DNA from: Flectobacillus longus
GTDB taxonomy: Bacteria; Bacteroidota; Bacteroidia; Cytophagales; Spirosomataceae
Length of the DNA stretch: 64,000 nt
Reading direction: 5' to 3'
NCBI RefSeq assembly: GCF_030056705.1
Contig: NZ_JASHIC010000006.1
Location: 124,001-188,000, forward strand
Below are positions 9,129-17,470 of this stretch, piece by piece (within the stretch, counting starts at the first letter, position 1; each line of letters begins with the position of its first letter). A program made the position numbers and the translations under genes. Under the pieces are notes generated by a model. It was given only the letters and a program-made list of their open reading frames with translations. It did not search any database and was not told the origin of the DNA.

Positions 9129-9941
9129 ATGCTAACTTTTCCCAACGCTAAGATTAACATAGGACTTTATATCACCGAGAAACGTGCTGATGGATTTCAT
9201 AATTTAAGTTCATGTTTTTATCCTGTGGGTTGGAGCGATGCGCTAGAGATATTGCCAGCAGAAAATTTGAGTTTTGAGAGTACAGGCATTGATATTCCTG
9301 GAGACGCCAGTCAAAATCTCTGTTTGAAAGCCTATCATTTACTCAAAAAGGATTTTCCAGAAATACCTCCTGTGCGTATTCATTTACACAAGGTTGTACC
9401 TATTGGAGCAGGTTTGGGAGGAGGCTCAGCAGATTGTGCATTTACCATTAAATCACTAAACTCGTTATTCGATTTAGGGCTTGACGATAAAGCCATGCAG
9501 GCGTATGCGAGTCAGTTGGGGAGTGATTGTTCCTTTTTTATCGAAAATAAACCGAAATATTGTTTCGGAAAAGGAGACCAATTTGATGAAATAGCTGTTT
9601 CACTAAAAGGGAAATATATTGTATTGGTCAATCCCAATATTCATATTTCAACAGCCGAAGCATACGGTTCTATTAAGCCTAAACCAGCCAATGTTGATTT
9701 ACAAATAGCTTTATCTCAGCCATTAGATACTTGGAAAGGTACTATTTTAAATGATTTTGAGACGAGTCTTACGCCCAAATATCCTGTACTTCAAGAAATC
9801 AAAGATACGCTTTATAGCCTTGGGGCTGAATATGCTTCTATGACAGGTTCGGGCTCAACGGTATTTGGGATTTTTGAAAATACCCCAGCAATAAAACATG
9901 CATTTAAAGAATATATGGTTTGGCAAGGTCCTTTGGAATAA
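9129..9941 (+). CDS. ispE: 4-diphosphocytidyl-2-C-methyl-D-erythritol kinase
   Basis: 270 aa GHMP kinase of the MEP isoprenoid pathway; it phosphorylates CDP-ME at the 2-hydroxyl. FPNAKINIGLYI at the N-terminus, the ATP-binding loop PIGAGLGGGSAD (91-102) and the C-terminal MTGSGSTVFGIF motif are all present. Size is normal. The MEP pathway feeds the carotenoids implied by crtZ at 25.8 kb. The next gene starts 34 nt downstream, so the two may be co-transcribed. Confidence 0.95.
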   Translation: MLTFPNAKINIGLYITEKRADGFHNLSSCFYPVGWSDALEILPAENLSFESTGIDIPGDASQNLCLKAYHLLKKDFPEIPPVRIHLHKVVPIGAGLGGGSADCAFTIKSLNSLFDLGLDDKAMQAYASQLGSDCSFFIENKPKYCFGKGDQFDEIAVSLKGKYIVLVNPNIHISTAEAYGSIKPKPANVDLQIALSQPLDTWKGTILNDFETSLTPKYPVLQEIKDTLYSLGAEYASMTGSGSTVFGIFENTPAIKHAFKEYMVWQGPLE

Positions 9942-9975
9942 GTACAGAGGTATTGCCTTCCTTCAAATTAAAATT

Positions 9976-10548
9976 ATGCAACGCAAAGAACCTTTTAAGT
10001 TTATGCTACAGTTAGCCATGTTTGGAAGTGGCTTATTGTTTTTGGGCTTATTGGTATTCTATACCATTTTGAGCAGACCCGAAGCTGGTTTTGGTAACCT
10101 GATTTTGCCTGAAATTTTTTGGGCAAGTACTTTATTAATGCTCATCAGCAGTCTTACGTTATATCTTGCCGAATGGAGTTTTGATAAGCACAATTTTAAA
10201 AGCTATCGATTCTATATGGGTAGCACGCTCGCCCTTGGTATTTGCTTTATTGTCATGCAGTTATTCGGTTGGAAGGAGTTGTTTGAGCTCAATGCCAACT
10301 CAGCGATTCGAACCTCCCGAGGATTTATTGTGATGATTTCAGGACTACACATTCTTCATATCGTTGTGGGATTGATTTTTTTGGTAAAAATCTTTATTGA
10401 ATCGCTCAAAAGACTCTCTTATGTTGAATCTTTTGTCTATTCAGTAAACCCTCCCAATCAGCTCAAAGTCAACTTAATTGTGTTTTACTGGCATTTTGTA
10501 GATATTCTCTGGGTAATCCTATTTTTGTATCTATGGTGGCAGAATTAA
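9976..10548 (+). CDS. Haem-copper oxidase subunit III (cytochrome c oxidase subunit 3-like)
   Basis: 190 aa from the ATG at 9976; the frame opens at 9898, inside ispE, but that extension is not family-like. Five predicted helices fit the short bacterial CoxIII form. ILPEIFWASTLLMLISSLTL, GWKELFELN and SGLHILHIVVGLIFL resemble helices III-V, and VNLIVFYWHFVDILWVILFLYLW is the conserved last helix. It stands alone: no subunit I or II is near. In Cytophagales extra stand-alone subunit III genes are known, so it may serve a distant oxidase. Confidence 0.85.
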   Translation: MQRKEPFKFMLQLAMFGSGLLFLGLLVFYTILSRPEAGFGNLILPEIFWASTLLMLISSLTLYLAEWSFDKHNFKSYRFYMGSTLALGICFIVMQLFGWKELFELNANSAIRTSRGFIVMISGLHILHIVVGLIFLVKIFIESLKRLSYVESFVYSVNPPNQLKVNLIVFYWHFVDILWVILFLYLWWQN

Positions 10549-10564
10549 AAACTCGTAACATTGA

Positions 10565-10618
10565 TTACTTTTTGTAATACAGCATTTTTTTACCCGTGTT
10601 ATAATTCGTCAATAGTAA
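10565..10618 (-). pseudogene. Remnant of the 3' end of a 257-aa-protein paralogue
   Basis: Read on the minus strand this encodes LLLTNYNTGKKMLYYKK and a stop. It matches the last 17 codons of the 15163-15936 gene with one substitution (N for D) at protein level and about nine mismatches in 54 nt. An in-frame stop sits directly upstream (10619-10621) and similarity ends there. The fragment and the intact gene are in the same orientation, so together they bracket the 4.5-kb block 10.62-15.16 kb as direct repeats. Confidence 0.7.
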
Positions 10619-10644
10619 CTATTATTGCATAAGCACGATACAAC

Positions 10645-10983
10645 TTAAGTCTCAGTAAAAAGCTTTGACTTCAAAATATTGACTTCGTTCATTAAATCAC
10701 CTATTTCCTCCTCTAATTGGTGAATCAAGCGCTCCTTTTCTTGTAGTTTTTTATTCAAAGCCTCCTGGTCTTTAGGAATGATGTTTTCGGTATCAGATAA
10801 GAAGTACGAAGGTGGGATATTATAAAAATCGCAAAATCGTTTCAATAAATACCCTTTCAGTATTGATTTATCACTTTCTAAGCGCGAATAAGTAGATTGC
10901 GAAACCCCGACGTTTTCTGCAATAAATTCTTGAGAGTAATTATTTCTTTTTCTCAATAGAAGTAGTTTGTAGCCAATTTTCAT
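10645..10983 (-). CDS. XRE-family HTH regulator with C-terminal coiled coil
   Basis: 112 aa. Residues 7-60 form a Cro/C1-type helix-turn-helix: LRKRNNYSQEFIAENVGVSQSTYSRLESDKS is the classic core. Residues 66-112 are rich in E, K and L heptads (EKERLIHQLEEEIGDLMNEV), likely a dimerising coiled coil. It is divergent from the small-ORF/GLPGLI/receptor genes and the intergenic space holds a tandem 12-bp repeat, so it may control itself and that operon. This is inference from position. Confidence 0.85.
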   Translation of the reverse strand: MKIGYKLLLLRKRNNYSQEFIAENVGVSQSTYSRLESDKSILKGYLLKRFCDFYNIPPSYFLSDTENIIPKDQEALNKKLQEKERLIHQLEEEIGDLMNEVNILKSKLFTET

Positions 10984-11004
10984 AAATAAAATAGAGTAAA
11001 ACGT

Positions 11005-11035
11005 GTATAAATATAGACCAATCGGATAAATATAG
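11005..11035. promoter_or_regulatory. Tandem 12-bp repeat, candidate operator of the XRE regulator
   Basis: GTATAAATATAG at 11005-11016 and GGATAAATATAG at 11024-11035: 11 of 12 bases match and the period is 19 bp, about two helical turns. It lies 22-52 nt upstream of the regulator's start codon, in the divergent intergenic region. Confidence 0.4.
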
Positions 11036-11109
11036 CACTTATTGTAAAAAATTCAAGTGTATTACTTTACTTTATTCAAACCTGCATAACAAAACTATAG
11101 AAAACCCTT

Positions 11110-11117
11110 TAGATTTG
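11110..11117 (+). promoter_or_regulatory. -7-like box upstream of the small secreted ORF
   Basis: TAGATTTG matches TAnnTTTG. No TTG is present at the ideal -33 position, so the site is tentative. It is about 120 nt upstream of the favoured ATG. Confidence 0.35.
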
Positions 11118-11237
11118 CCATAGAAGTAATAGTAAAAAGTTTAGAGATCTCACCTAAAAAACCCATTGCTTCTCTCAAAAAATCATGTAGCTACGATTTT
11201 AAGGGTTTGTTCGTTCCCTATACAAATCAAAGAACTA

Positions 11238-11543
11238 ATGAAGTATGCCAACATGAATAAAAGGCATGAATTGTTAAACCTTCAATATTTCATTGGCTCA
11301 ATAATTACTCACATAAAAGCAAAAGTATTACTTGCAAGCCCTTGCCTATTAATAGGTACCTCTACAGGATTTGCATCATCGAAAAGTACAACAAAAAACC
11401 TACTGAAAAAAAAGCTAGAAGAAACTTCTTGCTCAGTCAGCGTTGTAACAGGCAAGTATAAAGTTTCAATAACGATCTCTTGCACATGCACTAGAAGACA
11501 GGCATGTGATAAAGCTTATGCTGTTGCAGGTTTCTTATTGTAA
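11238..11543 (+). CDS. Small Cys-containing exported protein/peptide precursor, unknown family
   Basis: 101 aa from the ATG at 11238 (another ATG at 11253 gives 96 aa; the frame is open to a TTG at 11166). A long N-region is followed by a hydrophobic stretch (VLLASPCLLIGTSTGFA) ending in a plausible signal-peptidase site after GFA. The predicted mature part of about 55 residues starts SSKSTTKNLLKKK and carries four cysteines (SCS, SCTC, QAC), spaced so that two disulfides are possible. I do not recognise it. Eight nt after its stop is a perfect hairpin, then the GLPGLI and receptor genes. It could be a secreted peptide precursor or small surface protein; no modifying enzyme is present. Confidence 0.55.
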   Translation: MKYANMNKRHELLNLQYFIGSIITHIKAKVLLASPCLLIGTSTGFASSKSTTKNLLKKKLEETSCSVSVVTGKYKVSITISCTCTRRQACDKAYAVAGFLL

Positions 11544-11551
11544 TTAACCAT

Positions 11552-11580
11552 AATAGAGGAGTTTTGAATACTCCTCTATT
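11552..11580 (+). terminator. Hairpin between small ORF and GLPGLI gene (attenuator or processing site)
   Basis: Perfect 10-bp stem AATAGAGGAG (11552-11561) / CTCCTCTATT (11571-11580), 9-nt loop. No U-tract follows, so it may be a partial terminator or an mRNA-stability hairpin that lets the small ORF be made in excess over downstream genes. Confidence 0.55.
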
Positions 11581-11597
11581 AACCACCCCTAAATTTC

Positions 11598-12302
11598 ATG
11601 AAAATAGTACTCTTAACAATTGTAACGCTAATTTCATATCTTTCATTCGCTCAAAATATGAGCATTGAATACAATGTTAAATACAACGATAGCTCATACA
11701 AAAATCTACTTATTTTAAGTGACTCTACGAGTATTTGGAAAGACATCCCTAATGGGACGCCAAACAATACAGAGAGTATCAGTTTGATTTTGTTAAAAAA
11801 TTTTCCTGAACAGACTATCTACTTAAGTGATGTGCTATTCAATAAAATGTTTTATGTAAAGGATTCTCTACATTGTATGAAGTGGAGCTTAACTCCAGAT
11901 ACCAAAACAATTCTTGGTCACAAATGCAATAGTGCCATTACAACATTCCGTGGGCGAAAATATGTGGCATTCTTTAGTGCTGATTATCCATATTCTAACG
12001 GACCTTGGAAATTTGGAGGACTAACAGGGCTGATTCTAGAAGTTCATAGTGATGATTATGCCTATCTGTTTACTGCATCAAAAATCAATAAAAATTTGAA
12101 TGAGAAAATAGATACTTCTATACAAAAAAAGTACAAGTTTTATAGCTGGTTAGATTTTACCACCAAGTTTATTTCGACGGTGAATAACACAGTAAAAATG
12201 ATAAAAGCAAATTCGGATAATGAAACAAACGGTTACCTCAAAATTGATGCTCCTGAAATTATTTATCCTAAAGCTCAGCAAGGTACCGGTCTCGAATATT
12301 AA
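11598..12302 (+). CDS. GLPGLI family protein
   Basis: 234 aa. Signal peptide of about 18 residues (MKIVLLTIVTLISYLSFAQ). The family motif appears as GPWKFGGLTGLILEV (about 133-147), a variant of GLPGLI. Upstream blocks around FPEQTIYLSDVLFNKMFYV and GHKCNSAITTFRGRKYVAFFS fit the family. The role of GLPGLI proteins is not established; they are Bacteroidota-specific, exported and frequently encoded next to TonB-type outer-membrane receptors, as here. The receptor frame overlaps its 3' end. Confidence 0.85.
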   Translation: MKIVLLTIVTLISYLSFAQNMSIEYNVKYNDSSYKNLLILSDSTSIWKDIPNGTPNNTESISLILLKNFPEQTIYLSDVLFNKMFYVKDSLHCMKWSLTPDTKTILGHKCNSAITTFRGRKYVAFFSADYPYSNGPWKFGGLTGLILEVHSDDYAYLFTASKINKNLNEKIDTSIQKKYKFYSWLDFTTKFISTVNNTVKMIKANSDNETNGYLKIDAPEIIYPKAQQGTGLEY

Positions 12303-14925
12303 TATACTCCTATTTCTTTTGTTATCAAATACAGTAGTTGGGCAGATTATTAGCGGGAACGTAAAAAACCATAAAGGAGAAAAAATCAATAATGCCAATA
12401 TTGTTGTAAAAGACTCTATCAATGCTCAATATATACTAGCCTTTTGTACTACAAAGAATGGAGAATACCGTTTGGTATTACCAAGCGATTTGAAAAAAGC
12501 ACTGATTGAAATAACAGCAGATAAATATAAAAAGGATACTTGGACTCTTGAAGATATCAAAAAGTCAAATATCTATACTCACAACTTTATATTAGAAAAA
12601 GACTCGGTCGTTGAGCTACAGGAGGTGACTGTATCGACAAAGGCTTTGCCATTTACAGTAAATGGCGATACTACTAAATTTAATGTTTCAAAGTATAGCA
12701 ATGGTACAGAAAGAAAAATCATTGATATCATCAAAGTGCTGCCGGGCATAGAGGTCAACGACAAAACGGGAGAAATATCCTATAAAGGAAAACCTATTGA
12801 AACAGTCAACTTGGAAGGCGATAATTTATTTGGGTTCAATTATGCTATTGGAACTAAAAACATCAATGTGGATATGGTTGAAGAGGTGCAAGTTATAGAG
12901 AACTTTTCGGAAAACCCACTACTAAAAAGTATAGATTCCAATGATAAAGTTGCGTTGAATTTAAAACTAAAAAAGGCTCATTTGGATGTATCGGGGAGTA
13001 TAGATATAGCTCTGGGAGCATCAGAAGGCAGAGGCGTAGCCCAAAATCATGCCTTAAACTTATTAGGTATTACCCAAAATTATAAATCCTTTGGTACGGC
13101 TTCGTATAACAATATAGGGCAAAACAACTCTCCCTTCGATTACTTTTCCACAAACCAAAACGTAGAACAATTACGAGATAAAAACATCTTGGCAAAGCCT
13201 ATTATTTCGGATATCATTATTTCGAATAACTTAGATGATAAAAGAGCCAATATAAACAAAGCATTATTTAGTAACTATAATGGTCTTATAAAACTCCATA
13301 AAAGAATAAGTATAAAAGGAAATTTATACTACTTAAATGATCGTGTATCTTCTATTCAGTCCATCGAAAATATGAATTTCCTTCCCCAAGGAATACTTAC
13401 CACTTCTGATTATTATCTTTCGGCAAAAGAACCGCATCAAGCTCGTGGCGATATAGAACTCCAAAGTATTCTATCAGACCAAAGCTCGTTAGAATACAAA
13501 ATCATTTTTGATAATACAAAAAGCTATGCTCACACCAATATCTTACAGAATACTCTCAATACCCAATCTGCTCAGTTAAATACACACAACCATAACTTTA
13601 AACAATCATTACTTTTTACGAATAGATTAACCGATAAGCATGCGCTACAATTCCTAGCTAGCCAGTCTTCTAATGATATTAATCAAAATTTTATACTAAA
13701 TCTTATCTCCGACAGTAGCAATAGCGTTTATTCCACCTTTAATCAAGTCTGTCGGAATAGAAAAAACACCTTTCAGCTTCAAGCAATTCTTTTGGGTCGT
13801 ACCAATAAGTCTAAATATTCGTTTTCAATTGGAAATTATGTAGAACAAACAACTCTATATTCGAATCTCTATAACTCATCAGATACGGTCATTTCAACCA
13901 ATGATTTTACTTATTCAAAAAGTAATTTGTACAATCATGGAATATACGAGATTAATTTAAGGAAGTTGAGGATTTCGACTTCATTGAAAGGAAGATTTTT
14001 TACCCAAAAATTAGGGAATTTATTTCAAGAAAATTTCATAGTTGAGCCATCTCTTTTACTGAAATTAAAGTTGAATCCCATATCTATTTTAGGGATAAAT
14101 AGTAGCCTTAGTCAAAAGAACTTCACGGAAGAATCATTATTTTCTAACCCAATTATGCTATCAAATAGATTGTTTGCTAGCAGTAAGCCTGTACTTTCTC
14201 TACAAAAACTGCTGGTAATAAGTGTAGTTTACTCTATCAATAATCTATATCAGCAATTTCGACTAAATGCAAGTATCAATTATCTGAAAAACCATGGTAG
14301 TTATTTCTCCAATATTTCTATCAATCGCAGAAATAGTTACCTAGAATATTTTTTCTCATCAAAACCAAATGAAAACATCACTGCCGATTTTCTTGTAGAG
14401 AAATATCTCCCCATACTAAATAGTACAATTAGGCTAAAGTCTAACTACGCATTTTCCAATTATTACAATGTTGTGAATGCTTCTGACTTGAGGTTAAATA
14501 ACAATCACTATGTCACGCTAGAACTATTTGCTAAAACTGCATTCGATTACAAAGTAAATTTTGAGAACTCTTTAGTTTTTGTAAATAATCATAGCCAGAA
14601 CATCGAAAGTCAACAGTCTATACAAAACAATGCTTTACAAAACACTTTTAAGATAATCTTCAAACCTAATAAACAATGGTTTTTTGTAACAAACCTTGAG
14701 TATCTTATCCCAAACAAAAACTCTTCAAAAGATTATTTGTTGTTTTGTGATGCTTATTTGAAATATCGACCAATTAAGAAAAAATATGAGTTTAAACTTG
14801 ATGGACAAAACCTCTTTAATATGAAATATTTTTTTCAAACTAATACTTCAGACTATTCAATCAACACATTCAAAAGTAATTTGATTTCGAGGTACTTCTT
14901 AGCAAGTGTATCCTATATTTTTTAG
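12247..14925 (+). CDS. TonB-dependent receptor-like outer-membrane protein with carboxypeptidase-regulatory domain
   Basis: About 892 aa. A hydrophobic segment (NINILLFLLLSNTVVGQ) acts as signal, followed by a CarboxypepD_reg-like domain (ISGNVKNHKGEKINNANIVVKD), a plug-like region (KIIDIIKVLPGIEVNDKTGEISYKGKP split around DKTGEI; VEEVQVIENFSENP) and a long beta-barrel ending in aromatic YFLASVSYIF. The frame opens at ATG 12220; ATG 12247 leaves a shorter N-region, but both overlap the GLPGLI gene by more than 50 nt, so the start is uncertain. It probably works with the GLPGLI protein in moving a substrate across the outer membrane; the substrate is not known. Confidence 0.82.
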   Translation: MLLKLFILKLSKVPVSNINILLFLLLSNTVVGQIISGNVKNHKGEKINNANIVVKDSINAQYILAFCTTKNGEYRLVLPSDLKKALIEITADKYKKDTWTLEDIKKSNIYTHNFILEKDSVVELQEVTVSTKALPFTVNGDTTKFNVSKYSNGTERKIIDIIKVLPGIEVNDKTGEISYKGKPIETVNLEGDNLFGFNYAIGTKNINVDMVEEVQVIENFSENPLLKSIDSNDKVALNLKLKKAHLDVSGSIDIALGASEGRGVAQNHALNLLGITQNYKSFGTASYNNIGQNNSPFDYFSTNQNVEQLRDKNILAKPIISDIIISNNLDDKRANINKALFSNYNGLIKLHKRISIKGNLYYLNDRVSSIQSIENMNFLPQGILTTSDYYLSAKEPHQARGDIELQSILSDQSSLEYKIIFDNTKSYAHTNILQNTLNTQSAQLNTHNHNFKQSLLFTNRLTDKHALQFLASQSSNDINQNFILNLISDSSNSVYSTFNQVCRNRKNTFQLQAILLGRTNKSKYSFSIGNYVEQTTLYSNLYNSSDTVISTNDFTYSKSNLYNHGIYEINLRKLRISTSLKGRFFTQKLGNLFQENFIVEPSLLLKLKLNPISILGINSSLSQKNFTEESLFSNPIMLSNRLFASSKPVLSLQKLLVISVVYSINNLYQQFRLNASINYLKNHGSYFSNISINRRNSYLEYFFSSKPNENITADFLVEKYLPILNSTIRLKSNYAFSNYYNVVNASDLRLNNNHYVTLELFAKTAFDYKVNFENSLVFVNNHSQNIESQQSIQNNALQNTFKIIFKPNKQWFFVTNLEYLIPNKNSSKDYLLFCDAYLKYRPIKKKYEFKLDGQNLFNMKYFFQTNTSDYSINTFKSNLISRYFLASVSYIF

Positions 14926-15106
14926 TACTTTAAAAAGGATAAATAAAAAGAAGTTATTGGAATACACTCATAATCAGAAGAATACTGTCAACGTATGCTA
15001 CAGATATATTGTTAATTTAATATTCCCTTTTATTCAATAAATCTGTCAACCTATTTTAGGTAAGCAAAAAGTGTTTCTTTCGAAATTATTAACAAAGTTT
15101 TGTTTA

Positions 15107-15146
15107 ATGCCTATGGCTTACAGCCCAAAGCGCATTATAGCTATTT
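15107..15146. repeat. Dispersed intergenic repeat (GCCTANGGCTTAC type), copy 1
   Basis: TTAATGCCTATGGCTTACAG followed by CCCAAAGCGCATTATAGC resembles 35724-35760 (CTAATGCCTACGGCTTACTG, GCTAAAGCGTTAAAAT). Degenerate relatives are visible near 26370 and 37580. It sits 3' of the minus-strand 257-aa-protein gene. Confidence 0.5.
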
Positions 15147-15162
15147 TATGTTGCGGTAATAC

Positions 15163-15936
15163 TTATTTCTTGTAATACAGCATTTTTTTCCCTGTATTAT
15201 AATCGGTCAACAGTAAAGCTCCTTTTTCGATGTAGTATTTCGAATTGGGTACATCTGTTACTTTGCCATTGATGGTAATACGCCAGTACAAAATATTTCC
15301 TTTGGTAAACCAACGTGCCCCTACAGCTTTGATTTGGGCAATCACAGAGTTTTCTCCGCCTGAGGAATTTCCTGAGCTATTGGGTCCACTTACATGAGTG
15401 CTTGAGCCACCATCATCTATCGTTCCATCGGCATGGAGTACAATAGAAGTACTACTACCGCCATAAAATCCTCCGTTTGAAGAATAATTTTCATGGTGCG
15501 TCCATATACCAACAAGATTAGGGTCACGAAATAATCCATCAGGTTTTGTAGATGTGTCAGCAGGCTTTGTTGCTTCTGTTTTTTTAGAAAAACTTCCTTG
15601 TAGAATAACCTGATTATTATAGCTAATTTGTTGTTGAATTGTGTTGTTTTGCCAAATCATTTCGAGGCCAAATACAGTTCCATCTTTGTATGAAAGTGTA
15701 CCAGAAGCGTTATTGGGATTGACGTTACATTTTAATTCGTAGCTTTCAAGAGTTGCACCTGAGTACAAATGTAGTTTGCCAACAATTTGTTTATTCCCAG
15801 CATTTGTGATGGACATTTCGGCTTGTAAAGCACCTCCGTTGCCTTGAACTTGCCCTTGCCAGTTACCAATAAAATTTTGAGCGATCGTTTCAGATAAAGA
15901 CATAAAGAAAAAAGATAGATATATAAGCGTTTTCAT
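15163..15936 (-). CDS. Exported protein of unknown function, two-module
   Basis: 257 aa with a signal peptide ending near ETIAQ (19-20). It contains two modules that begin alike (NFIGNWQGQVQGNGG and NLVGIWTHHENYSSNGG), suggesting tandem lipocalin-like or beta-sandwich units, with a Thr/Lys-rich linker between (EATKPADTSTKPDG). The second module has a Gly/Ser-rich loop and ends in LLLTDYNTGKKMLYYKK. I do not recognise a named family. A decayed copy of its 3' end lies at 10565-10618. Confidence 0.75.
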   Translation of the reverse strand: MKTLIYLSFFFMSLSETIAQNFIGNWQGQVQGNGGALQAEMSITNAGNKQIVGKLHLYSGATLESYELKCNVNPNNASGTLSYKDGTVFGLEMIWQNNTIQQQISYNNQVILQGSFSKKTEATKPADTSTKPDGLFRDPNLVGIWTHHENYSSNGGFYGGSSTSIVLHADGTIDDGGSSTHVSGPNSSGNSSGGENSVIAQIKAVGARWFTKGNILYWRITINGKVTDVPNSKYYIEKGALLLTDYNTGKKMLYYKK

Positions 15937-16130
15937 ACTGAGAGTTTAGGATTAATACAAAACTAAAATAGCTCATTATGAAGCGCTCTACAAAAAAACA
16001 GGGGTTTTCTGAGTAAGTGGAAAGATAAATTCACATTTGATTTTCAGCAACTTACCATAAAGGAGTGATTAATTGTAGAGACGCAATACTTTGCGTCTAA
16101 AGCCGAGTCATATCTAGAATGGAAATATCA

Positions 16131-16166
16131 AAAAGGCGGTCGAAAAACTAATTTCGACCGCCTTTT
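16131..16166. terminator. Bidirectional terminator GGCGGTCGAAA hairpin
   Basis: AAAAGGCGGTCGAAA (16131-16145) pairs with TTTCGACCGCCTTTT (16152-16166) around AACTAA. T-runs on both strands. On the minus strand it follows the efflux operon; the stem resembles the 711-752 terminator (GGTCGAAAA). Confidence 0.8.
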
Positions 16167-16197
16167 TTGAAAGTTATATGCAGGATGATACCTCTTT

Positions 16198-16281
16198 AGA
16201 CGCAAAGCATTACGTCTCTACTAATAAAATTCCTATTAAAAATAATCACTAAATCGCTCAATCACCATTCACTAAATTAGG
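16198..16281. repeat. Dispersed palindrome-headed 3'-end repeat, copy B
   Basis: AGACGCAAAGCATTACGTCT, then CTACTAATAAAATTCCTAT and a tail of CACT/CAATC-rich sequence. Aligns along its length with copy A at 784-867. It ends 35 nt before the stop codon of the minus-strand adaptor gene, i.e. directly 3' of it. Confidence 0.7.
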
Positions 16282-16315
16282 AATACCTCATGTCTTAATA
16301 AAACAAGTAACCCTA

Positions 16316-17470
16316 CTATTCTCCTTCGCCACCTGCTAACATCGCTTGTAGAACCGAAGCATTAGCTCTCACGATTTCTTTTGATGGAAGCGTTTTTTCT
16401 AAAATTACTTCTACCATTCCTTTCTCGGTGATACCTAATTTTACAGGTACTTGTTGATACGTATTAGCTTTGAGTCTCACATAAATAAAACCGCCTTCTC
16501 CACGACGAACAATAGCATCTTCGGGCAAGGTCTGAACAGCTTTTTTACCTGTCAAAATCTTGGTATTTACGTATTGTCCTACTACGAGTTTTTGCTCCAA
16601 AACTTCATTATCCAAGTGTCCATGAACCAGAATAGCTTTGGTTGGGCCTTCGATGGTTTGTCCTACCAAAATCACTTTTCCTGTTAAAGGCTTATCTGCT
16701 AATCTTGGGTTTTCGAGTAATAATGTTTGACCAACCTGCACTTTATTTGCATCCTTTTCAAATACATTTAACTCTAAGTGCATGTGTTCACGGCTCACTA
16801 ATTCCATCATGACATCGGTAGGGGCGATGTTTTTTCCAATATTGACATAAACCATTTTGGTAACACCATTGATAGGAGATACCACGTTGATTGATGGAGT
16901 AATCGTACCTGATTTTAATTTAGAAATATTACAACCTATTAGTTTGAGTTTTTCTTCTAAGCCATTGATAATTGCTTTACCAGTTTGGTATTCAGCATCA
17001 ATTTGTTGCAATTTCTTTTTCGAACCCACATTTTCTTGATTCAGGGTTTCTTGGCGGCTCAAATCCTGTTCTTGGAATTTTTGTTTGCTTAACGCTTGCA
17101 AGTATTCTTGTTGTAGTTGAACATATTCCATACTTTGTACCACTGCCAATACCTGACCTTTACGAACGGGCGTGCCTGGTAATAGGCTAAAGCTTTTGAC
17201 AAAACCTGCGATTGGTACGCTCACCGAAATCATTTGTTGAGGTGGTACTTCCACTTTACCGTTGGCGGTGATTTCCTCGCCTACGATAGTTTGTTCAAAA
17301 TCACCTACTGGCAACTGAATATTTTTGGATTGGGCTTCGCTCACATGAACGATATCGACTATTTTTTCGGTAGCTACTTCAGTAGCAGTTTCGGATTTGG
17401 GGTCTTTTGAACAGTTCCATAAAAGTAAACTTGACAAAAGGGCTATATATATTGGGGCTTTCTTATTCAT
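16316..17470 (-). CDS. Heavy-metal RND efflux periplasmic adaptor (CzcB/CusB-like lipoprotein)
   Basis: 384 aa. Lipoprotein signal with lipobox LLWNC (Cys 20). A membrane-fusion-protein layout follows: lipoyl half (GKVEVPPQQMISVSVPIAG), coiled coil (about 115-175), second lipoyl half (VVSPINGVTKMVYVNIGKNI), beta-barrel and membrane-proximal domains. It bridges the inner-membrane pump and the outer-membrane channel. Its ATG overlaps the end of the pump-channel fusion gene by 8 nt, indicating translational coupling. Confidence 0.93.
   Translation of the reverse strand: MNKKAPIYIALLSSLLLWNCSKDPKSETATEVATEKIVDIVHVSEAQSKNIQLPVGDFEQTIVGEEITANGKVEVPPQQMISVSVPIAGFVKSFSLLPGTPVRKGQVLAVVQSMEYVQLQQEYLQALSKQKFQEQDLSRQETLNQENVGSKKKLQQIDAEYQTGKAIINGLEEKLKLIGCNISKLKSGTITPSINVVSPINGVTKMVYVNIGKNIAPTDVMMELVSREHMHLELNVFEKDANKVQVGQTLLLENPRLADKPLTGKVILVGQTIEGPTKAILVHGHLDNEVLEQKLVVGQYVNTKILTGKKAVQTLPEDAIVRRGEGGFIYVRLKANTYQQVPVKLGITEKGMVEVILEKTLPSKEIVRANASVLQAMLAGGEGE

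Larger units (their letters stand above)
15937..16315. other. Intergenic region with palindrome, terminator and repeat B
   Basis: 379 nt without a gene. Contains a palindrome AGACGCAA-TACT-TTGCGTCT (16079-16098), a bidirectional terminator (16131-16166) and dispersed repeat copy B (16198-16281). The palindrome at 16079 and that heading copy B flank the terminator. Confidence 0.7.

Noticed and set aside
12150-12422. 90-codon minus-strand ORF across the GLPGLI/receptor junction
   Set aside because: Antisense to both gene ends, no motifs; not taken as a toxin or regulator.
10620-15162. Integrase- or transposase-driven genomic island
   Set aside because: No recombinase, no tRNA target and no terminal inverted repeats; only the duplicated gene end supports an insertion.
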